Below the pieces are notes generated by a model. The model saw only the letters and a list, made by a program, of their open reading frames with translations, made no database searches and was not told where the DNA came from. From Saprospiraceae bacterium (GTDB lineage: Bacteria > Bacteroidota > Bacteroidia > Chitinophagales > Saprospiraceae), in contig JANQHF010000128.1 in the NCBI GenBank assembly GCA_028282725.1, positions 1 to 39,913 of the forward strand: DNA of 39,913 nucleotides, written 5' to 3'. How positions within the stretch are numbered: position 1 is the stretch's first letter; every line of letters starts with the position of its first letter. This document shows positions 9,467 to 16,020 of the stretch, in pieces. Both the position numbers and the translations under genes were made by a program.

Positions 9467-10087
9467 CTAGTTGACAGAGTCGAGAATGTACTCGATATAG
9501 TCCAGAAGTTCCTGACCACCGGTCTTTGTTTTAGCTGAAGTAATAAAGTAATTGGGCAGTGGATCAAAATGCTCCTGCAGATGGGCGATATACGTATCAA
9601 CATTATTCCCCAATTCAGTATTTTTCAACTTCTCGACCTTAGTGAAGATGATGCCAAAGGGAATTTGCTTTTGACCCAACCAAACGATTTTCTCCAGGTC
9701 GGATTCTTGTGGCTTTACCCGTGCGTCTACCAGGACAAATACAGTTACGAGATCTTCTCGTTCCAGGAGGTAATCCGTAATCATTTTGGACCACTTGCCC
9801 CTTGTCTTTTTACTCACTTTGGCATATCCATACCCAGGCAGGTCAGCAATGATCCATCGATCATCGACATCAAATAAATTGATCATTTGTGTCTTGCCGG
9901 GTGTAGAAGATGTTTTTGCCAGTTTTTTCCGACCACAAATCATATTGATCAGGGATGACTTGCCCACATTTGATCTGCCGATAAAAGCAATCTCGGGTTT
10001 ACCTGAAGAAGGGGCAATAGAAACCCTTGGGTAACTTCCGATGAAAGAAACTTCCTGTATTACATGTTTTGGTACATTATTTGACAT
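9467..10087 (-). CDS. engB: Ribosome biogenesis GTP-binding protein EngB (YihA/YsxC)
   Basis: This 206-aa TRAFAC GTPase has all the G-motifs of EngB: G1 'GRSNVGKSSLIN' (37-48), a G2 threonine in 'TSSTPGKTQMIN', G3 'DLPGYGYAKVS', G4 'TKVEK' and G5 'SAKT'. 'DLPGYGYAKVS' is a diagnostic string for this family. EngB assists late 50S ribosomal subunit assembly and is usually essential. Length is normal (about 200 aa). It starts with ATG and is the first gene of a leftward run with the acyltransferase. Confidence 0.96.
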   Translation of the reverse strand: MSNNVPKHVIQEVSFIGSYPRVSIAPSSGKPEIAFIGRSNVGKSSLINMICGRKKLAKTSSTPGKTQMINLFDVDDRWIIADLPGYGYAKVSKKTRGKWSKMITDYLLEREDLVTVFVLVDARVKPQESDLEKIVWLGQKQIPFGIIFTKVEKLKNTELGNNVDTYIAHLQEHFDPLPNYFITSAKTKTGGQELLDYIEYILDSVN

Positions 10088-10168
10088 ATAGGAAATATCA
10101 CTACAAAACGAATCAACTTAGATCGCTAATTTAATTTGGAAATTACTGCGATTGTTAAAACCAACCGG

Positions 10169-10200
10169 AAAAAGCCTCAATGATGAGGCTTTTTCTTTTA
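10169..10200. terminator. Bidirectional rho-independent terminator in a divergent promoter region
   Basis: AAAAAGCCTCA and TGAGGCTTTTT pair around an ATGA loop, followed by TTCTTTT on the plus strand. On the minus strand the stem also ends in a T-run. It lies between the 5' ends of engB (leftward) and the beta-barrel gene (rightward), where no upstream gene needs terminating. It may act as an attenuator in the leader of the gene at 10238 or end a short untranslated RNA. Confidence 0.75.
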
Positions 10201-10237
10201 CTTACTATCTTACCTTCCTATCGTTCCAAATGCGTCA

Positions 10238-11044
10238 ATGAAGGAATTTGTTCCTCTCGTCTTCTACCTATTGGGTCTCACAACACTCAATAGTCAGGTC
10301 TCAGGAAGGATGATCCATGCTCTTCAAATCGGGTCTGCCGACAATGCCGTACTCCTCACCGGAGCATCGAGCCAATTTGCCAATCCCGCAGGCATACTGT
10401 CAGCGCACAAAACGTGGGACTTTGGGTTGACAGTTCATCAACGATATCATTCTGATATTCGATCCATCAGTGGTGTGGCTTCCCGGTCGTTTGGAAAATA
10501 TGGAATTGGTTTTGGTGTCAGTCGCTATGGTATTGATGAATTTAATGAATCACAATTGTCTTTGAGTTTTGCCCGACAACTTGGGAAAGACACCTACCTG
10601 GGGCTGCAATCTCATGTTTATCAATTCAGGATCGAAGGATTGGGCCAAAAAAGTGAGTTTGACATGAGCCTCGGATTCTGGCATGAAAGCAACGACCGGT
10701 GGACCTTCTCGGTCTATCTGCTCAATCCATACCTTCGGACAAGGGATAATATCGATCGACCCGGGAAAATAGACCTCGGAGCCGGACTCACGATCAGCGC
10801 ACAATTAAAATTGTTTTCTTCGGTATCGAAGCCGTGGGGTGAAACGGTTTCCTTTCGTCCGGGTATTCAATACACTCCGGTCGAAGAGCTTAGCGCAATT
10901 GTGGCATATAATACATCTCCTGAAAGCATGAATTTTGGATTGATCTTCCATCGGGACACAATCAGGATCACATTTGGCTATCATGCCCACCCCTTCCTGG
11001 GCAATGCCCTGGCACTAGGACTCGGGACTTTCATTCAAAACTAG
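10238..11044 (+). CDS. Predicted outer-membrane beta-barrel protein, PorQ/PorV-like
   Basis: This 268-aa protein has an N-terminal signal peptide ('FVPLVFYLLGLTTLNSQVSG') followed by alternating beta-strand patterns through to the end. 'DNAVLLTGASSQFANPAGI' at residues 33-52 resembles the start of the PorV/PorQ-type barrels of Bacteroidota, in which an early 'ANPAGL' loop follows the first strand. Those proteins take part in type IX secretion or in outer-membrane traffic, but I cannot assign this one to a secretion role. Its last 30 bases overlap the 3' end of the convergent DUF3810 gene. A terminator-like hairpin lies about 40 bases upstream of its ATG. Confidence 0.7.
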   Translation: MKEFVPLVFYLLGLTTLNSQVSGRMIHALQIGSADNAVLLTGASSQFANPAGILSAHKTWDFGLTVHQRYHSDIRSISGVASRSFGKYGIGFGVSRYGIDEFNESQLSLSFARQLGKDTYLGLQSHVYQFRIEGLGQKSEFDMSLGFWHESNDRWTFSVYLLNPYLRTRDNIDRPGKIDLGAGLTISAQLKLFSSVSKPWGETVSFRPGIQYTPVEELSAIVAYNTSPESMNFGLIFHRDTIRITFGYHAHPFLGNALALGLGTFIQN

Positions 11045-12127
11045 GGTTCCTTTGGATTGCTGCCATCGGTAGGAAAGGACGATCATCTGGCTGTAACTGA
11101 TCAGGCCATCCGCAATCCCGTGAGATTTCAGATAATTATCATAAATGAGATCTCTCAGTCGGGGTAAGAAGTTTGGATATTTGTCCTGGTAACTGATCAC
11201 TTCCCGGTAGTCACTAAAAAGTGGCTCCGGAATCTCCCTATAGAAGAGATTAAACCGCTCTCGATCCAATCGAAACACCTGGCTTCGCAGATACCTCCAG
11301 TATCCAAAGTATCCCGAATACCTGATAAACGGATCGGCACTGTTGACGCAACCCAATAAGGCAAAGAAGTTACAATCATCTTCCCCTGTCCAGCCATAGC
11401 CATGTGACATTTCATGCATCATTGTAAATGGGTGTGTGATCGGGTGTAGCCCCGCGTCAATGTGGCCCTCCCCCACAAACGGAAGATAAATCCCTGCTGT
11501 ACTGAATCTCAAAAGCACGCCGCGCGGTCGAATCTTACGGACTCGTACTTTGCCCGAAACATTCAGCTCAACAAATTTGAAAATGCGCTCTAAATCCCTT
11601 CGGATCGTATTATTTTCAACGCGATATTCACGGATAAGAGATGGATCGAATTGCTCTCTGATTTGCAATAATGAATCCGTAATCCTGCAATATTCATCAT
11701 AAATGAACTCCTGGGAAGGACGCTCTTTATCCATTTGAAGCAAAGAGTTGACATCGGTTCTTTTATAATTAAACCCCCATAGCCAGTAGAAGAGAATGAT
11801 GGCAATGAAGCTTATTTTGAGGATAAACAAGGCTGTCATCCATAGTCGATTTTTCCATCCTTTGATTCCGGTGATGAATCTCCAGTAGGAAGCGACAATT
11901 ATCATGACCAGGATGTAAATGATCGCCACGGGAAGAAGGGAAATCGAATGATCCCAGAGTAACCGGTAGAATACAAAGAATCCGTTGCTGAACCAATCTT
12001 CAATGAATTGTGAATTGTTGGGAAGACTATGAAAAATAAAGAGCGTGACCAGAGCACCGATCGACCACGGGATCAGTTGCTTTAAATAGGAAAACAGGCT
12101 CGGTTGCTCTTGGTATTGTTCGGGCAA
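11015..12127 (-). CDS. DUF3810 family membrane protein with HExxH motif
   Basis: This 370-aa protein has three N-terminal membrane helices (about residues 19-36, 63-80, 98-117) and a large soluble domain carrying 'MMHEMSHGYGWTGEDDCNF' (HExxH at 238-242), with a downstream Glu/Asp cluster that could complete a zinc site. This layout is that of DUF3810, a family common in Bacteroidota. The motif suggests a membrane-bound metallopeptidase, but activity is unproven. The frame opens with TTG at 12127, and no in-frame ATG lies between it and the first helix. Its 3' end overlaps the convergent beta-barrel gene by 30 bases. Confidence 0.8.
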   Translation of the reverse strand: MPEQYQEQPSLFSYLKQLIPWSIGALVTLFIFHSLPNNSQFIEDWFSNGFFVFYRLLWDHSISLLPVAIIYILVMIIVASYWRFITGIKGWKNRLWMTALFILKISFIAIILFYWLWGFNYKRTDVNSLLQMDKERPSQEFIYDEYCRITDSLLQIREQFDPSLIREYRVENNTIRRDLERIFKFVELNVSGKVRVRKIRPRGVLLRFSTAGIYLPFVGEGHIDAGLHPITHPFTMMHEMSHGYGWTGEDDCNFFALLGCVNSADPFIRYSGYFGYWRYLRSQVFRLDRERFNLFYREIPEPLFSDYREVISYQDKYPNFLPRLRDLIYDNYLKSHGIADGLISYSQMIVLSYRWQQSKGTLVLNESPES

Positions 12128-12195
12128 TTTGGACTTTTATCCTGAAAATGTAATGAAAAAGACTTTAAAGATGCTATAACAATCAGACGCAACTT

Positions 12196-12224
12196 TTTGG
12201 TGTACACGAGTGTTTGTACATTTG
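12196..12224 (+). promoter_or_regulatory. Promoter of trxA
   Basis: TTTG at 12196-12199 and TACATTTG at 12217-12224 match the Bacteroidota -33 (TTTG) and -7 (TAnnTTTG) elements with 17 bases between. Transcription would begin near 12231, which rules out the in-frame ATG at 12214 and supports the ATG at 12247. Confidence 0.7.
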
Positions 12225-12246
12225 TTTAATCAATATAACTAATATA

Positions 12247-12564
12247 ATGGCTTTTGAATTCACTGATAGTAATTTTAGCGACACAGCTTTAGGAGATAAT
12301 AACGTTTCTGTAGTCGATTTTTGGGCTGAATGGTGTGGACCATGCAGATTGGTGGGGCCTGTGATCGAGGACCTTTCCAAGGAATATGAAGGAAGGGCAC
12401 TCGTCGGAAAAGTGAATGTTGACCACAATCCCGAGACCTCAATGAAATATGGTGTGAGAAGTATTCCGACCATCCTGTTCATTAAGGATGGTGAAGTAGT
12501 GGATAAACATGTCGGTACTGCTACAAAGGCAACACTTGCCCAAAAGTTGGAAGCAATTCTCTAA
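12247..12564 (+). CDS. trxA: Thioredoxin TrxA
   Basis: This 105-aa protein is a classical thioredoxin with the redox motif 'WAEWCGPCRL', the cis-proline in 'VRSIPTILF' and the usual alpha/beta pattern and length. It reduces disulfides in cytoplasmic proteins and is recycled by thioredoxin reductase (not in the window). I chose the start at 12247 ('MAFEFTDSNF') because it gives the standard N-terminus. The longer frame from 12214 would begin inside the -7 promoter region. It is transcribed alone between its own promoter and a strong terminator. Confidence 0.96.
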   Translation: MAFEFTDSNFSDTALGDNNVSVVDFWAEWCGPCRLVGPVIEDLSKEYEGRALVGKVNVDHNPETSMKYGVRSIPTILFIKDGEVVDKHVGTATKATLAQKLEAIL

Positions 12565-12586
12565 AAGGAAACACTTCTTCATTCCG

Positions 12587-12628
12587 GAAGTCCTTAGATT
12601 GAAAGATCTAAGGACTTCTTACTTTTAC
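12587..12628 (+). terminator. Rho-independent terminator of trxA
   Basis: A perfect 13-bp stem, GAAGTCCTTAGAT with ATCTAAGGACTTC, closes a 6-nt loop (TGAAAG) and is followed by TTACTTTTAC. It starts 22 bases past the trxA stop. Confidence 0.85.
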
Positions 12629-12693
12629 GTTATTATGAGTCATATACAGAAGATTGAATACATACTTTACGTTCATACACAGACGATCAAGAC

Positions 12694-13623
12694 ATGAGTG
12701 TATTAGATGTATATGACTTAAAACAAATCGAGAATCTGGAACTTCTTGCCAAGAAGGTTGTAGAAGGATTTATTATCGGCTTGCACAAGAGTCCCTTCCA
12801 TGGCTTCTCCGTTGAATTCGCCGAACACAGGCTCTACAACCAGGGTGAATCTACCAAAAACCTGGACTGGAAAGTCTACGCAAGAACAGACAAACTATTT
12901 GTTAAAAAATATGAAGAAGAGACCAATCTGCGCTGTCAGATCGTGGTGGATGCTTCGTCTTCTATGTTTTTTCCAAAGGAGCTCAAGATCAAAAATCTGA
13001 AGATCAACAAATTCCAGTTTAGTGCCCTGGCCGCTGCATCACTGATGAATTTGTTAAAAAAGCAGAGAGATGCCTTTGGTCTTTCATTATTCGATGATGA
13101 ACTACGCGTACATACGGCTGCTCGTTCAAGTGGAACCCATTACAAACTTTTGCTCAGCTACCTGGAATCTATCCTGAACGAGCAAAACCTGAATAAGCCC
13201 ACTTCAACACCGGAAGTACTACACGAAATTGCAGACCGGATCCATAAGAGATCACTGGTCATCATATTTTCTGATTTCTTTGAACAAAGGGAAGATACGG
13301 AAGAATTGTTTGCTGCCCTGCAACATCTGAATTACAACAAACATGAAGTCATAGTTTTTCATGTTTTGGACAAGGAACTCGAACTGAACTTTGAATTTGA
13401 AAACAGACCTCACCTCTTTATCGATATGGAAACGGGAGAACAAATACGGTTGCAATCCAATGCTTTGAAGGAGGCATACGTCAGCAGGGTAATGGAACAT
13501 AATAAGAAGATCGTTCAGAAGTGTCTCCAGTATAAAATAGACTATATTCCTGCCAATATCAGGGAAGGATTTTTCCCCATCCTCAAGAATTATTTGGTAA
13601 AAAGAATGAAACTATCTACTTAG
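12694..13623 (+). CDS. DUF58 domain protein (vWA-like)
   Basis: This 309-aa protein matches the DUF58 family of von Willebrand A-like proteins. The N-terminal signature is 'HKSPFHGFSVEFAEHRLYNQGES', followed by 'LDWKVYARTDKLFVKKYEEE' and the metal-site-like 'VVDASSSM' (MIDAS DxSxS, about 86-90). DUF58 genes usually stand next to a MoxR AAA+ ATPase; none is present here. A chaperone-like or complex-assembly role is inferred from that association only. The ATG lies 66 bases past the trxA terminator, and it is followed after five bases by ppk2. Confidence 0.88.
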   Translation: MSVLDVYDLKQIENLELLAKKVVEGFIIGLHKSPFHGFSVEFAEHRLYNQGESTKNLDWKVYARTDKLFVKKYEEETNLRCQIVVDASSSMFFPKELKIKNLKINKFQFSALAAASLMNLLKKQRDAFGLSLFDDELRVHTAARSSGTHYKLLLSYLESILNEQNLNKPTSTPEVLHEIADRIHKRSLVIIFSDFFEQREDTEELFAALQHLNYNKHEVIVFHVLDKELELNFEFENRPHLFIDMETGEQIRLQSNALKEAYVSRVMEHNKKIVQKCLQYKIDYIPANIREGFFPILKNYLVKRMKLST

Positions 13624-13628
13624 ATCTT

Positions 13629-14378
13629 ATGATAAAATTAGACGACTACGCCTCCTTGCCCCCGGAAGGATTTACGAAGAACAAGACGAAAAAAGAAACC
13701 GACATGCTTGCCCGACAGATTGCCGACAAGCAACATTTAATCTATGCCGAGAATGAAAAAGCGGTGTTGATCGTCCTCCAGGGAATGGATGCCAGTGGTA
13801 AAGACGGAACGACGAGAAAAGTATTCAGGTATTGCAGTCCAATAGGTATTTCTGCCCATCCATTCAAAAAGCCTACCGAACTGGAATTTGAGCACGACTT
13901 TTTATGGAGGGTGCATAAACTGGTTCCCGAAAAAGGCAAGATCACGATATTCAACAGATCGCACTATGAAGATGTATTGATCCAAAGGGTCTATAATTGG
14001 ATTGACGAGGATACAGTTGATAAGCGGATAGACGCAATCAACAATTTCGAGAGATTACTGATCCATGACAACAATACAGTCATTATCAAATTGTACATGC
14101 ACATTTCAAAGGAAAGACAGCAACAGAAGTTGCAGGAGCGCATAGATCTTCCACGCAAAAACTGGAAACACAATGACAATGACTGGAAGGAACGGAAGCA
14201 ATGGGACAAGTATATGTTCTGCTATGAAGAAGTATTTAATCGATGCAATGTAGTGCCCTGGACGATCATTCCCTGCGATAAGAGATGGTACCGCGATTAC
14301 GTCGTTGCTTCGACCGTACTAGCGAAGCTCAACGAGTACGAATACAAGCTTCCTACTATTGAAAAGAAGGAGGGTTAA
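13629..14378 (+). CDS. ppk2: Polyphosphate kinase 2 family protein
   Basis: This 249-aa protein is a PPK2, which moves phosphate between polyphosphate and nucleotides. Visible motifs are Walker A 'GMDASGKDG' (52-60) and the Walker B/lid region 'IFNRSHYEDVLIQRVYNW' (about 107-124). 'MHISKERQQQKLQERI' is the typical lid-proximal stretch. The single catalytic domain fits the short PPK2 classes; whether it prefers ADP/GDP or AMP cannot be read from the sequence. It starts five bases after the DUF58 stop, and its TAA overlaps the next ATG (TAATG), indicating coupling with the S4 protein. Confidence 0.92.
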   Translation: MIKLDDYASLPPEGFTKNKTKKETDMLARQIADKQHLIYAENEKAVLIVLQGMDASGKDGTTRKVFRYCSPIGISAHPFKKPTELEFEHDFLWRVHKLVPEKGKITIFNRSHYEDVLIQRVYNWIDEDTVDKRIDAINNFERLLIHDNNTVIIKLYMHISKERQQQKLQERIDLPRKNWKHNDNDWKERKQWDKYMFCYEEVFNRCNVVPWTIIPCDKRWYRDYVVASTVLAKLNEYEYKLPTIEKKEG

Positions 14379-14785
14379 TGACCGATCACAAGACCAGGGT
14401 GGACAAGTGGCTTTGGAGTGTACGAATATTTAAGTCCCGGAGTATTGCCTCGGAAGCTTGTCGAAACGGCTCTGTGAAAATCAGCGAAAAGAAAGTCAAA
14501 CCATCTTACCTCGTTTGCGAAGGTGACATTGTTGAAGTCAAGAAAAATGGATACAACCTGATCTTCCTGGTTAAAAGGATTATTTCAAAAAGAGTATCTG
14601 CACCACTGGCCGTGGAGTGTTATGAAAACCAGACCTCAGAGGAAGAAATGAACAAGTTCAGCGATTGGTTTATGGGAAAAGCTAAATCAGAATTTCGCGA
14701 AAAAGGAATCGGTCGGCCTACCAAACGTCAAAGACGGGAAATTGATCTGTTCAAAGAGGATCAATTCAACCTGGATGCGGACTAG
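14378..14785 (+). CDS. S4 domain RNA-binding protein (HslR/Hsp15-like)
   Basis: This 135-aa protein opens with an S4 RNA-binding domain (residues 6-65, 'RVDKWLWSVRIFKSRSIASE' then 'VKPSYLVCEGDIVEV') and ends with a basic tail containing 'GRPTKRQRREIDLF'. This is the Hsp15/HslR layout; Hsp15 in E. coli binds free 50S subunits that carry nascent chains. The start codon overlaps the ppk2 stop by one base. The gene ends about 10 bases before a terminator that serves the convergent glutamine synthetase gene. Confidence 0.88.
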   Translation: MTDHKTRVDKWLWSVRIFKSRSIASEACRNGSVKISEKKVKPSYLVCEGDIVEVKKNGYNLIFLVKRIISKRVSAPLAVECYENQTSEEEMNKFSDWFMGKAKSEFREKGIGRPTKRQRREIDLFKEDQFNLDAD

Positions 14786-14789
14786 CAGT

Positions 14790-14818
14790 AAAAAAGGCAG
14801 ACAAAGAATTGCCTGCCT
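14790..14818 (-). terminator. Rho-independent terminator of the glutamine synthetase gene
   Basis: Read leftward, AGGCAGGCAA and TTGTCTGCCT form a 10-bp stem with one mismatch and a 4-nt loop, followed by TTTTTT. It lies 28 bases past the glutamine synthetase stop. The plus strand lacks a T-run, so it does not clearly end the S4 gene. Confidence 0.8.
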
Positions 14819-14845
14819 ATACTTGCTATGATAAAACTAACTAAT

Positions 14846-15865
14846 CTACAAATCCTTTACCGTGTTCACGATATTCGCCGCTACCCTGTAAGGGTCAGCA
14901 TTGGCCGCAGGTCTCCTGTCCTCCAACCATCCGTTATACCCGGCTTCCACGGTTGCAATGGGAATCCTGATCGAGGCTCCCCTATCAGAAATGCCATATG
15001 AGAACTTCTTAATTGACTGAGTTTCGTGCTTACCTGTCAGTCTCTGATCATTATATGCTCCGTAAGCTGCGATCGCTTCCTTGATCCTGGATTTTGGTCT
15101 GAATTTCTCGCAGATCTCATCATACATATCCTTACTGCCGCATGTCCTCAGTGTCGTATTGGAGAAGTTGGCGTGCATACCGGATCCATTCCAGTCTGTA
15201 TCACCGAGTGGCTTCGGATGCCATTCAACGTAAACGCCATATTTCTCGGCAGTTCTTTCCAGCAGGTACCGGCATACCCACATGATATCTCCGGCAAGTT
15301 TTGCTCCTTTTCCAAATGTCTGAAATTCCCACTGTCCTGCTGCCACTTCCGCATTGATGCCCTCTACATTCAAACCCGCATCCAAACAGATGTCCAGGTG
15401 CTCCTCAATAATTTCTCTGCCAAATGCATTGTTTGCACCGACTGAACAATAGTAAGGTCCCTGTGGGGCCAGGTATCCATTCGGTGGAAATCCGAGTGGA
15501 TTATTGGTTTCCGGGTCATACAGAAAATATTCCTGTTCAAATCCGAACCAGAAATCATTATCATCATCATTGATCCTGGCACGCTGATTCGTGGCATGGG
15601 GACTACCATCAGCATTTAAAACTTCTGTCATCACCAGATACCCATTGCGTCTATCGGGATCCGGACAAATAAATACAGGCTTTAACAAACAGTCGGAATT
15701 TCCTCCTGTTGCCTGGTTGGTAGACGATCCGTCAAATGACCACATCGGACATTCTTCCAACTTTCCCGAGAATTTGGATTCATCCAAAATCTTCGTTTTG
15801 GACCTCAGAGACTGAGTAGGCTCTGAACCATCCAACCACAAATATTCTAATTTAAATTTCGCCAT
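14846..15865 (-). CDS. glnII: Glutamine synthetase, type II (eukaryote-like GSII)
   Basis: This 339-aa enzyme joins ammonia and glutamate to glutamine using ATP. Its length and motifs are those of GSII rather than the longer GSI or GSIII. Motifs are 'LEYLWLDGSEPTQSLRSKT' at the N-terminus, 'MWSFDGSSTNQATG', 'WFGFEQEYFLYD' (metal-binding Glu), 'GINAEVAAGQWEFQ', 'NGSGMHANFS' (ATP site) and 'YGISDRGASIRIP'. GSII is also found in several Bacteroidota. It is a monocistronic leftward gene with its own terminator. Just upstream, TATATTCG resembles a -7 box (one mismatch to TAnnTTTG), but I could not confirm a -33 box. Confidence 0.96.
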   Translation of the reverse strand: MAKFKLEYLWLDGSEPTQSLRSKTKILDESKFSGKLEECPMWSFDGSSTNQATGGNSDCLLKPVFICPDPDRRNGYLVMTEVLNADGSPHATNQRARINDDDNDFWFGFEQEYFLYDPETNNPLGFPPNGYLAPQGPYYCSVGANNAFGREIIEEHLDICLDAGLNVEGINAEVAAGQWEFQTFGKGAKLAGDIMWVCRYLLERTAEKYGVYVEWHPKPLGDTDWNGSGMHANFSNTTLRTCGSKDMYDEICEKFRPKSRIKEAIAAYGAYNDQRLTGKHETQSIKKFSYGISDRGASIRIPIATVEAGYNGWLEDRRPAANADPYRVAANIVNTVKDL

Positions 15866-16020
15866 GGATTTTCTTTACTTTATGAATCAAACAATGGCGC
15901 GAATATATCACGACACAATTCTTTCATCAATCAGAGAGAGTTTCAGATCTGTTAAACCCAAAAGACCCACATTTTCACTAAAATACTGATAATCAGCTTC
16001 TTATATAATAATAAAATGTT

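Noticed and set aside
12214..12246. Upstream ATG for thioredoxin
   Set aside because: It falls inside the promoter (-7 box at 12217-12224) and would add 11 atypical residues to a thioredoxin that otherwise starts normally at 12247.
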